Shown here in pieces: positions 19,190-33,047 of a stretch of 53,802 nucleotides of DNA. Numbering within the stretch: position 1 is the stretch's first letter; the number at the start of each line of letters is the position of its first letter. The notes beneath the pieces were generated by a model, which saw nothing but the letters and a program-made list of their open reading frames with translations, was not told where the DNA came from and did no database searches. Source of the stretch: Candidatus Electrothrix aarhusensis (lineage in GTDB: Bacteria > Desulfobacterota > Desulfobulbia > Desulfobulbales > Desulfobulbaceae); assembly GCA_004028505.1 (NCBI GenBank), contig MTKO01000069.1, positions 1 through 53,802 of the forward strand, written 5' to 3'. The translations under genes were made by a program, and so were the position numbers.

Positions 19190-19446
19190 CGAAATAATCA
19201 TATTCTACGGCACACACTGTACCACAGCACCGCAACTCTGATTTCTTCAGATCAGACCGCTCTTTCATCGGATACCATCCGAAAGCATTAAAGCCTTTTG
19301 CATGAGTTCTTCATGCTAACATTCCGCTCAAAAAATATTGCAATATTTCTCGAAAGTTGTATTTGTAAAAAGGTTTTTTATTTTTTTCACTAGGTTTAGC
19401 CTACGTCCTGTCCCTTCCCCCAACCTCTCAACATGACTTGCATTTC

Positions 19447-24005
<4,559 letters not shown>

Positions 24006-24013
<8 letters not shown>

Positions 24014-24866
24014 TTCTATAAATAACCGCTATGAATTTGTTTATCTTTTTGATGTCAAAAACGGCAACCCCAACGGTGACCCGGATGGCGGCAATTTACC
24101 TCGCATTGATCCTGAAACCAGTCATGGGATTGTCACTGATGTTTGCCTGAAACGTAAAGTGAGAAATTTCGTTGAATTACGCAAGGGCGGAGAAGGGAAA
24201 TATAATATCTATGTGCAAGAAAAAGCGGTGCTGGCTGAACGCAGAGCCCCTGCCTACGAGGCAGTAAAAGAGGAAAAGGACAAGGGTGATAAGATAAAAA
24301 AAGCCCGTGATTGGATGTGCGCCAATTTTTTTGATGTGCGTACCTTCGGGGCCGTCATGTCCACCACAACAAATAACTGCGGACAGGTGCGCGGGCCAGT
24401 GCAGTTGAATTTTTCAGAAAGTATTGATCCTGTAATGCCTATGGAGGCCAGCATCACCCGTATGGCTGTTGAAACGGCTAAAGAGGCGGAGAAACAAAGC
24501 GGCGACAACAGAACTATGGGCCGAAAAACCTATATTCCCTATGGGTTATATCGGGCGCATGGTTATATTTCAGCTCCATTAGCTGGCAATACGGGTTTTT
24601 CTGGGGATGATTTACAGCTGTTATGGGATGCGCTTATCAATATGTTTGACCATGACCGTTCCGCTGCTCGTGGTGAAATGGCGGCGCAGAAATTAATCGT
24701 GTTCAAACATGACAGCGAGCTGGGCAATGCACCGGCTCATAAATTGTTTGAGTTGGTCGAAGTTGAACGCATTAACAGCGCAGTTCCGCCAAGAAAATTT
24801 TCCGACTACAAGGTGACTGTTGCCAAAAAGATGCCTGAAGGCGTGACCTTGCAGGAGTTGTTGTAA
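24006..24866 (+). CDS. cas7c: CRISPR-associated protein Cas7/Csd2, type I-C backbone subunit
   Basis: 286 residues from the ATG at 24006 (AAAGGAG ribosome site); an in-frame upstream start at 23970 lies within cas8c. Signature blocks: [52 protein letters not shown] and GQVRGPVQL. Cas7 subunits coat the crRNA spacer. Last intact cas gene; cas4, cas1 and cas2, which normally follow, are reduced to a scar at 25633-25770. Confidence 0.95.
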
Positions 24867-24909
24867 CCAGCCGGTTCAGAGAAAAACAGCGGGGCCGAAG
24901 ACTAGAAGA

Positions 24910-25296
24910 CTACCATAACGTTTTCACCGGATAACGCTGAATATGCTGATCCGAAGTCAGAATGGTCAGGCCATTTTCAATGGCCTGACAGACGAGTATC
25001 CTGTCAAACGGATCTTTATGAACAGCAGGCAGGTTGGCAAGATGAAAAGTGTCTTTTTCCGCCAGCTTCAGAGAAGATATTTTATGCTCCTTTCGTTCTG
25101 TGGGAATGAAAATATCAGGAGCCGCCGGAAGCACCAGTTTACCAAGGTGAAATTTTATACCGATTTCCCAACTGGTCATGCTGCTGAGAAAAACACTGTT
25201 TTCTGGATGTTTAAATGCAGCCATCGCCTGCTCTGATATTTTTTCTGGCTCCAGTGAAATCCAGAGAAAGGAGCAGGTATCCAAGAGTATCCTCAT
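24910..25296 (-). CDS. PIN-domain toxin (VapC-like)
   Basis: 128 residues. PIN-fold acidic residues: Asp in MRILLDTCSFLWISLEPEK (about D6), Glu in SSMTSWEIGIKFHLGKL (about E44), Asp in HKDPFDRILVCQAIENG (about D97) and Asp in LTSDQHIQRY (about D116). PIN toxins are Mg-dependent RNases, usually acting on tRNA or rRNA. Starts by ATGA overlap with the antitoxin gene. The pair is inserted between cas7 and the cas4/cas2 scar, in the opposite orientation to cas. Confidence 0.88.
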   Translation of the reverse strand: MRILLDTCSFLWISLEPEKISEQAMAAFKHPENSVFLSSMTSWEIGIKFHLGKLVLPAAPDIFIPTERKEHKISSLKLAEKDTFHLANLPAVHKDPFDRILVCQAIENGLTILTSDQHIQRYPVKTLW

Positions 25297-25550
25297 TCCT
25301 TTTCGCCTGTAAAATAGGCCAGGATATCGTCAGGCAACGGATCATTAAAATTGTCAGCAAGTTTGAAATTCGGATAGCGTTTTCTGCCTAATCCGACTGG
25401 ACGTTCTGTAAATGTCTCCTGTTGTTTAATAGGTATGATCTCTGCAACCGGTTTATTGCGATTGCAGACAATTACGGTTTCACCGGCGACGACTCGTGCA
25501 ATAGTGGCGGAGAAACGACTTTTTACTTCACTGATATTGAGTTGCGGCAT
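25293..25550 (-). CDS. Phd/YefM-family antitoxin of the PIN toxin
   Basis: 85 residues; ISEVKSRFSATIARVVAGET and VIVCNRNKPVAEIIPIKQQ are the Phd DNA-binding fold, followed by an acidic C-terminal tail (DPLPDDILAYFTGEKE) expected to bind the toxin. GGAGA lies 9 bases before the ATG at 25550. It overlaps the toxin start by 4 bases. Phd-type antitoxins with PIN toxins are common. Confidence 0.87.
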   Translation of the reverse strand: MPQLNISEVKSRFSATIARVVAGETVIVCNRNKPVAEIIPIKQQETFTERPVGLGRKRYPNFKLADNFNDPLPDDILAYFTGEKE

Positions 25551-25632
25551 AATTATATCTCCTGAAAAAATAATCTTGTGACTCTATAGTAGACCATAAA
25601 CATGACCAAGTCAACCAACCGGAGAACACACC

Positions 25633-25770
25633 ATGTACACGGAAGACGACCTCCTCATGCTGTCCGCGCTCCAGCATCTGCTTTGAAACCTTGGGTCCAA
25701 CTGGAAACACCGGGTCGAGCATATCGGGGCCAAGGAGGGTATTGATCAGGAGGGTACGCTGATTGTCTGA
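25633..25770 (+). pseudogene. cas4'-'cas2 deletion scar (remnant of the type I-C adaptation module)
   Basis: ATG at 25633 opens MYTEDDLLMLSALQHLL, the start of type I-C Cas4 (family: Y-EDDLLMLS-QH), then a TGA at 25684-25686. The next codons in the same frame read NLGSNWKHRVEHIGAKEGID, then QEGTLIV and a stop at 25768-25770, which is the C-terminus of type I-C Cas2. So a single deletion with its junction near 25684 removed most of cas4, all of cas1 and about the first 70 residues of cas2. The remnant sits exactly where cas4-cas1-cas2 belong, between cas7 and the leader. The Cas4 and Cas2 matches are from memory of family sequences. Confidence 0.85.
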
Positions 25771-26025
25771 TTGACGGCCCAGGAAGGAAGTGGCATTATG
25801 GAGATATTATGATGCTGTGTTAGCTGGGCGACCGCCGGTCGCCCCTACCAGAACCGCTTGCGCGAACCTCTAACAGACAGAAAAACACGGGAGGTTCGCA
25901 CATGTTGAAATCAGGAGGTTTTTACGAAAAAGAGCATGTTTTGTTCTTTGCGACCGCGTCCGAAAAATGCGGTTCGCGCAAACGTAGTAATTCGTCGAGC
26001 TATAACAGCATGTTGCAGTTCGACA
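25771..26025 (+). promoter_or_regulatory. CRISPR leader
   Basis: 255 bases between the cas2 remnant and the first repeat, on the side where new spacers would be added (the repeat 3' ends ATTGAAAC point away from it). It contains TTGCGCGAACCTCTAAC (25858-25874), an inverted GGAGGTTCGC near 25891 and GGTTCGCGCAAA (25971-25982). Array transcription should start here. No promoter boxes are clear. Confidence 0.7.
25826..25844. repeat. REP-like palindrome
   Basis: GGGCGACC-GCC-GGTCGCCC is a perfect 8-bp stem followed by CCTAC. Short palindromes of this kind are dispersed in many bacterial chromosomes. It lies within the leader region. Confidence 0.6.
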
Positions 26026-27777
26026 GTCGCCCCCTTCACGGGGGCGTGGATTGAAACCTTTGCGGCTCGACATCGCTATCACCGGTTATATGTCGCCCCC
26101 TTCACGGGGGCGTGGATTGAAACAGGGCGAGACCGGGGACACCGGCCCGCAAGGCAGTCGCCCCCTTCACGGGGGCGTGGATTGAAACAAGAACAGCGTA
26201 CTTGATTTTTTTAGGGATAATATGTCGCCCCCTTCACGGGGGCGTGGATTGAAACTCTCTGGCCCGTTCTACAAAAAAAGAATCACTCTCGTCGCCCCCT
26301 TCACGGGGGCGTGGATTGAAACAAGTGGGCCTCCAAGCTCAGGAACGCCGGTTAACCGTCGCCCCCTTCACGGGGGCGTGGATTGAAACCCGGTGCATCC
26401 GTCCTTATAGCAGGTGCGAGGGACGTCGCCCCCTTCACGGGGGCGTGGATTGAAACTTCCGTGGGTTCTTCCGACCATCCACTTTAACAGGTCGCCCCCT
26501 TCACGGGGGCGTGGATTGAAACATGGTCTGCTGGCCATGTCCTGCCACTCATTGTGGTCGCCCCCTTCACGGGGGCGTGGATTGAAACAAGAAAAATGGG
26601 ATAAAGTTTTGGTCTATTTTTGTCGCCCCCTTCACGGGGGCGTGGATTGAAACCTAAAATGGCTGACATCCTTGAAGCCGTCAATGTTGTCGCCCCCTTC
26701 ACGGGGGCGTGGATTGAAACACAAATGAGTCTTGATTGTTTGGTCGGTGGGTTTGTCGCCCCCTTCACGGGGGCGTGGATTGAAACTTTTGGTCTTTATG
26801 AGGTTGGAGATATGATTTCAGTCGCCCCCTTCACGGGGGCGTGGATTGAAACGAGCGTATAGTGTGGGCTTTACATACATTGCCCTGTCGCCCCCTTCAC
26901 GGGGGCGTGGATTGAAACATCGCGGGTCAGGGCTAGTGGGGGAATAGTGCGGTCGCCCCCTTCACGGGGGCGTGGATTGAAACTTAATTACTCCACTGTA
27001 AGCCCCTGGCTCTGTAGTCGCCCCCTTCACGGGGGCGTGGATTGAAACTCTCGCCCTGATGGCCGCCTCATGCATCTCATGGTGTCGCCCCCTTCACGGG
27101 GGCGTGGATTGAAACAGCTCGGTTACAAAGGATTGGTCCAGCTTGCCAAGTCGCCCCCTTCACGGGGGCGTGGATTGAAACAATGATTGATCCATACTCT
27201 GACCATTCGCAGGCTGTCGCCCCCTTCACGGGGGCGTGGATTGAAACGGCGTTAAATATTGTCGTTTTGATATTGACACATGTCGCCCCCTTCACGGGGG
27301 CGTGGATTGAAACGTTTGCAAGAAAATATGAAGACAGCACCGGCAAGTCGCCCCCTTCACGGGGGCGTGGATTGAAACACGCCAGGGCGCAAAGAAAGAA
27401 CGCCGTATGGTACGTCGCCCCCTTCACGGGGGCGTGGATTGAAACAGTGGCAGCAAAATCAAACGTGACGTTGTCGCCGGGTCGCCCCCTTCACGGGGGC
27501 GTGGATTGAAACCCTGCACCGCGCTGGCTGATCCAACCGGATCGGGTCGCCCCCTTCACGGGGGCGTGGATTGAAACAGCGACCCCATCAACAGACGGGG
27601 CACTAACGGGAGGTCGCCCCCTTCACGGGGGCGTGGATTGAAACAAGACTGCGCTCAGCTCTTTAGCTATGACAATTGGTCGCCCCCTTCACGGGGGCGT
27701 GGATTGAAACACTATGTACATGACGAGCCCTGCGGCCTACACCCGGTCGCCCCCTTCACGGGGGCGTGGATTGAAAC
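26026..27777 (+). CRISPR. Type I-C CRISPR array, 27 repeats and 26 spacers
   Basis: 32-base repeat beginning GTCGCCCC, with an inner palindrome CGCCCCC-TTCAC-GGGGGCG, and ending GTGGATTGAAAC, the usual type I-C repeat form with the 8-base handle ATTGAAAC. Repeat starts are 26026, 26092, 26157, 26224, 26291, 26358, 26425, 26491, 26557, 26622, 26689, 26755, 26821, 26887, 26952, 27017, 27084, 27150, 27216, 27282, 27347, 27414, 27481, 27546, 27613, 27679 and 27746. Spacers are 33-35 bases and all differ. I found no repeat variant, even in the last one, and no degenerate trailer repeat. Confidence 0.98.
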
Positions 27778-27793
27778 TCTTGCGCAATATGTG

Positions 27794-27837
27794 CAAAAAT
27801 TGCGGGAGGCTAGGCTATCTTTCACCCGTCCCGCAAT
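27794..27837 (-). terminator. Intrinsic terminator of the DUF3012 gene
   Basis: On the minus strand ATTGCGGGA pairs with TCCCGCAAT (9 bp, plus 27829-27837 with 27799-27807) and is followed by TTTTG. It starts 9 bases after the DUF3012 stop and is just beyond the CRISPR array, so it also separates the two transcripts. Confidence 0.7.
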
Positions 27838-27845
27838 AGTCGCCG

Positions 27846-28025
27846 TTATTTTATGATGCAATGCTTTGCAAAATCAACAGCATCACCCGCAGACCAATCT
27901 GCCTTGGGTTTATCCCGCATATTCTGACACCATCGCTCACTACCGACCTGAGCAGGACAGCCTGACATCATAACTGCTACTCCAACCAGTACAACACCAC
28001 CAATAATTCTCTTCATCAACTTCAT
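27846..28025 (-). CDS. Small lipoprotein, DUF3012 family
   Basis: 59 residues, too short for many gene finders. ATG at 28025 with AGGAG nearby. Signal peptide with lipobox VAVMMSGC (Cys23 lipidated). The mature part reads PAQVGSERWCQNMRDKPKAD followed by WSAGDAVDFAKHCII, matching the DUF3012 pattern (GSE.WC..M..KPK.DW ... DYAKHC) with two conserved Cys. Function unknown. It sits between the CRISPR trailer and the helicase gene, with its own terminator. Confidence 0.82.
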   Translation of the reverse strand: MKLMKRIIGGVVLVGVAVMMSGCPAQVGSERWCQNMRDKPKADWSAGDAVDFAKHCIIK

Positions 28026-28060
28026 TGTTTCTTTTCTCCTGTTTCTATTCCCAGTAAATA

Positions 28061-29619
28061 CTACCGTTTTCTTGGCCGACGCCTTTTTTCCCCACTACCT
28101 CTTTTTTCGCCACCACCTTGAGGGCCTCTTGCTGTCCTCTTGGGTGGCTTCACCAGCAACTCTTCTTCTGGAAGAGTACAGTCCATGGATTTCCCGATGT
28201 ACTCTTCAATATCAGGAAGCTGAAACGCCCCTTCTTCACAGGCAAAACTGATGGCGATACCGCTCTCCCCTGCCCTGCCTGTCCTGCCGATCCGATGCAC
28301 ATAATCTTCCGGCTCATAGGGCAAGGTGTAGTTCACCACATGACTAATACCGTCAATATGAATTCCACGCCCGGCCACATCTGTCGCAATCATCACAGCA
28401 GTATCGCCGCCTCGAAAGCTTTCCAGTCTGGTTTGGCGTTTTTTCTGAGGTACATCGCCGGTTAATAAAATAGCATTGATCCCGTTCCGCTGCAACCTAT
28501 CATTCAGGCGGGCAGCCTCGCTTTTCATATTGGTAAAAACCATGATCCGCTCATGCTCCTGGGTCTTGATCAGATTGTAGAGCACATGATATTTTTCCTC
28601 ACTGGTGACAGTATAGACAATCTGCCGCACCGCCTCCACAGCCCCTTTTTCTGGATCGCTTTCAATGGAAATCGGCTTGACACACCATTGCGAGGCAAGA
28701 TGTTTGACATCTTCAGTCAGCGTTGCGGAAAAAAGCATGGTCTGGCGCTTTTCTTTGGGCGGGGTCTTATAAATAATCCGCCGGACATCCGGGATAAAGC
28801 CCATGTCCAGCATCCGATCAGCCTCGTCAATAACCATGATTCCGGCCTGCTGAAGATTGAGTATCCTCTTGGAAACGTAATCCAGCAGACGCCCCGGCGT
28901 CGCAACAAGAACATCAACAGGACGTTCTGCCAGAACCCGCTCCTGTTTCTGATAATCAGTACCGCCGTAGACAGCTACAACACGCAGTGGAGCATACTTG
29001 GCCAGGGCCTGACCGTCTTTGGCAATCTGCATGACCAATTCTCTGGTCGGGGCAATAATCAAAGCCCTGGGAAATCCAGGCTTACGCAGAGGTGTTTTTT
29101 TCTCGGCTGGCCGGTGCTGCTTATTTTCGTTGATCAGGCGGGCAAAGACCGCAATCAGAAAAACCGCGCTCTTGCCGGTCCCGGTCCCTGCTCTGGCAAT
29201 AATATCTTTCCCGGCCATTGCATCGGGCAGGGCCTTTTCCTGAATCGGCGTGCAGTATTTAAAACCAAGATCGGCAATGGCATGCATCAGGCCCAGCGAC
29301 AGAGAAAAATCATGAAAACGGCTTTTGCTTCCACCGGATCCACTGGAAACTGATCCAGGGTCCAGCGCGGTTTCTTCCTTCTCGGCTTTTGAGGCGGTCG
29401 ATTTTGCCTTGCTCCCTCTGCTGCTTCCTTTGTACCTCTCTGCTGGTCCGCAGCTGCGGACTGAACAGTTTTAACAGTTTTTCCGGAAGATGTGTGCTGC
29501 GGCTCTGTCGAATGCAACACCTTCTGATCGGGAAGTGCAGTCGATGTTTTCTTTTTCTCGCCCGAGCTAGCCAGCCGTTTCAATTTTCGTCCGGCCTTAA
29601 TAAGGAATCGTTTAATCAT
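28061..29619 (-). CDS. rhlB: DEAD-box ATP-dependent RNA helicase, RhlB-like, one-base frameshift
   Basis: About 519 residues if repaired. Basic, low-complexity N-terminus (29619 to about 29340), then FHDFSLSLGLMHAIADLGFK and YCTPIQ (Q motif), ARAGTGTGKSAVFL (I), VIDEADRMLDMGF (II, DEAD), SATL (III) and HRIGRTGRAGESG (VI). A basic tail (EKRRRPRKR) follows. The two frames join if one base is added to the AAAA at plus 29315-29318; without it the helicase would start at MHAIADLG and lack part of the Q-motif region. Helicases of this type work in mRNA decay or ribosome assembly. The RhlB name is tentative; RhlE is close. Confidence 0.85.
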
Positions 29620-29657
29620 ATTTGTTTTCAGAACATAGTCTCGGCCTTTCCCTGAAT

Positions 29658-31292
29658 TCAGGCAGCCTTTTGATTGGAATAATCGCCACCCACAGACAGA
29701 TCTCCGTCCCGTATGGCCAGATAATCATCAAAGTCCATCATCTCGTCAACAATACGATCAGGAAAGAACTCTATGATCCTGTTTGCCACTGTGGACACGA
29801 ACTGATGATCATGGGAGGAAAAAAGCGCCACTTCGGAATAGGTGGTCAGGGCATTATTCAGAGAGGTAATGGACTCCAAGTCCAAGTGGTTGGTGGGTTC
29901 ATCCAGAATGAGTACATTAGACCCAGAGAGCATCATGCGGGACAGCATACAACGCACCCGTTCACCACCGGAAAGGACAGAGGTTTTTTTCATGGCCTCC
30001 TCACCGGAAAACAGCATTCTCCCGAGAAATCCCCGAACAAAGCTCTCGTCCGCTTTAGGCGAAGCAAACTGGCGCAGCCAACCGACCAGATCAAGTCCTT
30101 GGTCGGCAAAATAGTCTGCATTCTCCTTGGGAAAATAGGCGCTGGTGATGGTCACGCCCCAGCGGAAAGAGCCGCTGTCCGGTTCCAATTCACCAGACAA
30201 AATCTGAAACAGAGTGGTCTTGGCTAAACTGTTCGGACCGGCAAAAACGATCTTGTCCCCTTTATTGACGATCAGATTGAAGTCTTTGAACATGGAAACA
30301 CCGTCCACCTCCTTACTCAATCCTTCAATCTCCAAAATCACATCCCCACAGGGACGCTCAGGTTTAAATTCAATATAAGGATATTTGCGAGAAGAGACCG
30401 GCATGTCCTCAATGGTCAGTTTTTCCAAGAGTTTCTTTCGAGAAGTTGCCTGCTTGGCTTTGGAAGCATTGGAGCTGAAACGCTGGATAAAGGACTTGAG
30501 TTCCTGTTCCTTGGCCTTATTTTTTTTGCTCTCAGTCTCTTTCTGGCGAAAATGGAGCTCACTGGCCTGCTGCCAGAACTCATAATTACCTACATAGACT
30601 CTGATCTTGCCGTAATCAATATCTGCCATATGGGTGCAGACCTGATTGAGAAAATGGCGATCATGGGAAACAATGATGACAGTGTTCTGAAAACGAGAGA
30701 GGAAATTCTCCAGCCAGCTAATGGTCGCAATATCCAGATGGTTGGTCGGCTCATCCAAGAGAAGGATGTCCGGGGTACCGAACAGGGTCTGGGCCAGCAG
30801 CACCCGGACCTTCTCAGTCCCTTCCAGCTCCTTCATCTTTTTCTGGAGCTGGTCTTCACCGATTCCAAGCCCCTTGAGGAGAACCGCTGCTTCGGATTCC
30901 GCCTCATAGCCGTTCATCTCTCCGAACAGCACCTCCAGTTCACCAGAGCGAATGCCGTCCTCTTCATTGAAATCCGTTTTGGCATAGATGGCATCGCGCT
31001 CGGCCATGATCTTGTAGAGCTTTTTATGACCCATGATCACAGTATTGATGACCGTGTGCTCATCAAAGGCATACTGATCCTGGCTCAGCATAGCAATTCG
31101 CTGCCCCGGTGTTATGAAAACATCTCCATGATCTGGATCAATTTCTCCAGACAGGATCTTAAGAAAGGTGGATTTTCCAGCACCGTTCGCACCGATCAAG
31201 CCGTAGCAATTACCTGGCGTAAACTTAATATTTACTTCTTTGAAAATAACCCTCTTACCATAAGAGAGTCCTATGTTATTTGTTGTTATCAT
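29658..31292 (-). CDS. ybiT: ABC-F family ATPase, YbiT type
   Basis: 544 residues, two ABC domains joined by a charged linker (about 240-310); no membrane segments. It resembles E. coli YbiT throughout: YGLIGANGAGKSTFLKILSG (Walker A 1), LDEPTNHLDIATISWLE, IIVSHDRHFLNQVCTHMADI, SFIQRFSSNASKAKQATSRK linker and LSGGERVRCMLSRMML. ABC-F proteins bind the ribosomal E site and modulate translation. The second Walker A reads GPNSLAKTTL, with Ala where Gly precedes Lys, and the first signature is LEGTEKVRVLLAQ, as degenerate as in YbiT. Monocistronic; the helicase follows in the same direction. Confidence 0.92.
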   Translation of the reverse strand: MITTNNIGLSYGKRVIFKEVNIKFTPGNCYGLIGANGAGKSTFLKILSGEIDPDHGDVFITPGQRIAMLSQDQYAFDEHTVINTVIMGHKKLYKIMAERDAIYAKTDFNEEDGIRSGELEVLFGEMNGYEAESEAAVLLKGLGIGEDQLQKKMKELEGTEKVRVLLAQTLFGTPDILLLDEPTNHLDIATISWLENFLSRFQNTVIIVSHDRHFLNQVCTHMADIDYGKIRVYVGNYEFWQQASELHFRQKETESKKNKAKEQELKSFIQRFSSNASKAKQATSRKKLLEKLTIEDMPVSSRKYPYIEFKPERPCGDVILEIEGLSKEVDGVSMFKDFNLIVNKGDKIVFAGPNSLAKTTLFQILSGELEPDSGSFRWGVTITSAYFPKENADYFADQGLDLVGWLRQFASPKADESFVRGFLGRMLFSGEEAMKKTSVLSGGERVRCMLSRMMLSGSNVLILDEPTNHLDLESITSLNNALTTYSEVALFSSHDHQFVSTVANRIIEFFPDRIVDEMMDFDDYLAIRDGDLSVGGDYSNQKAA

Positions 31293-31641
31293 AGCTTACT
31301 CGCTAAAAGTTATGCAGGTGAGTTCTGCAAAGATTAGTCTGAAATGAAAGGATTAGTAAGGACAGAAAAGAGGTGGGAAAACTGCATTAACCGTACCTGT
31401 TCAAGGCGACGGGCGCGACTCACAAGGAGCTGGGGTGTTTTTCAGCCTTTTGACGTACCCAGGCAGGAAGAGTTCAGGAACAGTTTCCTGGCCTGAAGCT
31501 TTTTTGTATACTTTCGGCTTGCTCAGCCTGTTGTTTTCTCGATTTTCTTCTCGTTTTTCTTCTCGTAATGCGATCCACTATAACAGGAACAGCTTGCTTG
31601 CGTAAATGTTTTTCCTGTGACAGAGGCATCACTGCGGGCAT
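31293..31641. other. Intergenic region
   Basis: About 350 bases upstream of the ABC-F gene, probably holding its promoter on the minus strand. A plus-strand hairpin (CAGGAA-CAGT-TTCCTG, 31475-31490) followed by GCTTTTTTG resembles a terminator, but no plus-strand gene precedes it. No gene seen. Confidence 0.35.
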
Positions 31642-31676
31642 AAAAAAACCCCGTAATATACTATTACGGGGTTTTT
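31642..31676. terminator. Bidirectional intrinsic terminator after the cold-shock gene
   Basis: CCCCGTAAT-ATACT-ATTACGGGG, a perfect 9-bp stem, flanked by seven A on the left and five T on the right, so it can terminate in both directions. It lies 20 bases after the csp stop. Confidence 0.92.
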
Positions 31677-31696
31677 ACAACTGATTGAATCAACCC

Positions 31697-31897
31697 TTAC
31701 AGTTGTACAACATTCTCAGCAGCCAGTCCTTTTTGTCCGTCAACGACATCAAAGCTCACTCGTGCTCCTTCTGTCAAAGACTTAAAACCGTCAGCCTGAA
31801 TTGCGGAATGATGTACAAAAACATCAGCTCCGCCGTCCTGCTCAATAAACCCAAATCCTTTGGCATCGTTAAACCATTTTACTGTGCCTTCTGCCAT
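31697..31897 (-). CDS. Cold-shock protein, CspA family
   Basis: 66 residues, a complete cold-shock domain. RNP1 (KGFGFIEQD, about 13-21) and RNP2 (DVFVHHSAI, about 25-33) with preceding GTVKWFNDA. The protein binds single-stranded RNA and acts as an RNA chaperone. The 5' region is long and contains a minus-strand hairpin with T-run (32034-32070), which could regulate expression. Confidence 0.95.
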   Translation of the reverse strand: MAEGTVKWFNDAKGFGFIEQDGGADVFVHHSAIQADGFKSLTEGARVSFDVVDGQKGLAAENVVQL

Positions 31898-32033
31898 TCC
31901 CTGCTACTCCTTACTGTTCGCGATTCAGCCCTTATCAGTATGCAGAATCGCTTAAATCATTCAAAAATCGAGAGGCTCTCTTTCTCGTGAACCCGGGAAA
32001 AAATCTTCTCGATCGCAGCCACCGTGTCCAAAC

Positions 32034-32070
32034 AAAAAACCGCACGCTTCTCCAGAGGAGATTGTGCGGT
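32034..32070 (-). terminator. Terminator-like hairpin in the csp upstream region (possible attenuator)
   Basis: On the minus strand ACCGCAC (from plus 32064-32070) pairs with GTGCGGT (32039-32045), loop with a second small stem (CTCCTCTGGAGAAG), followed by TTTTTT. It stands 136 bases before the csp start codon and no other minus-strand gene lies just upstream. It could stop read-through, or act as an attenuator in a long csp leader. Confidence 0.5.
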
Positions 32071-32432
32071 ATTCTTTTCGTAATTCATGAACTACAAACA
32101 GTGACTACACAAATATTACACCTATAGTAATACCCTATTCCCAAAGATAAGCAAGTTTTTTTTCACCATACCCGGAAAAATTCTGCTGTTAATACAAGAA
32201 GACCTCTCCCTTTCTTCCTTGCCAGCACCTGAAAAACCCTCTCTCTTCAAGAGCGTCCAGAGGAATAAAATGCGCACTTTTTACCCACTAAAATAATGTG
32301 TTTTTCGCCTCAGTTTCATCCCCTGTTCATTGTACGTTCATGCTCTGTTAAGACAGGTTTTGTTATTGTCGGGCTATAAAATAAACACCAAGGGAAACAC
32401 CCCTTGATTAAGCAATAAGAGGAGAGAACACA

Positions 32433-33047
32433 ATGAAAATTAGTAGAAAAAAAATCACAACTCGAACGTATCGTCTCGCCCTGACAGCATGCCTTTTTTT
32501 TGTCGCGAATCCGACCTGGGCAGCCACATTCGCTGAAGAAACCCAAAAGCTTATTACACAGCAAGTGACAGCAGGAATTAACGGAAATATGCAAAAGATT
32601 CTTGCCGATCAAACGATCCTACCCAAAATGCAACAAAGTATGATGACCATGATGAGCGAGACAATTAAAAAAACCACTGCTGAAAGAAAACGGGCAACGG
32701 TCGTCGAAACCTGTATGGAATGCAGGGTTGGCAAGCCTCTCAATGTTGAAATAACCAGTCAAATATCCATACTGGATGCAGACACCCAAGCAATTATCAA
32801 CCAGAAGATGGCAGCAATGATTGAAGATACTATCCGGGTAAAATCCTCTGATCCGGCTGTGGCCAGTTCCGTCCAGGAAAGAATGATGGGTGAGCGCATG
32901 CCGAAGAGCATTCTTCGAACCAAGATGCAACCGTACATGATGGGAGCAATCTTCGATTCACCGGGGGGCTATCTCGTTGGAAAGGAACAGATCAACTCAG
33001 TTGCTCAGGTAACAAAAGATACCCCGCTCTTGACGATACAGAAATAA
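32433..33047 (+). CDS. Secreted protein of unknown function (family member 1)
   Basis: 204 residues; ATG 32433 with AGGAGAG upstream. Signal peptide about 1-31 (LALTACLFFVANPTWA). The mature part is Met- and Gln-rich and helical (MQQSMMTMMSETIKK), with one Cys pair VETCMECRVG. The segment RMMGERMPKSILRTKMQPYM resembles KMMAERTPLNFMQGSIQPVI of the gene at 34197. The C-terminus SVAQVTKDTPLLTIQK resembles repeats in the 33150 gene. So at least three neighbours are related. No known domain recognised. Likely periplasmic. Confidence 0.7.
   Translation: MKISRKKITTRTYRLALTACLFFVANPTWAATFAEETQKLITQQVTAGINGNMQKILADQTILPKMQQSMMTMMSETIKKTTAERKRATVVETCMECRVGKPLNVEITSQISILDADTQAIINQKMAAMIEDTIRVKSSDPAVASSVQERMMGERMPKSILRTKMQPYMMGAIFDSPGGYLVGKEQINSVAQVTKDTPLLTIQK

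Noticed and set aside
25826..25844. Possible extra degenerate CRISPR repeat (GGTCGCCCC)
   Set aside because: Only about nine bases match the repeat start; the segment is a separate palindrome without the ATTGAAAC end.
26414..27856. Open frames on both strands of the array reading [20 protein letters not shown] or [10 protein letters not shown]
   Set aside because: They are translations of the CRISPR repeat in its various frames; the 66-base period keeps frames open. No gene.
31473..31505. Plus-strand terminator-like hairpin upstream of the ABC-F gene
   Set aside because: No plus-strand gene upstream to terminate; noted only in the gap entry.
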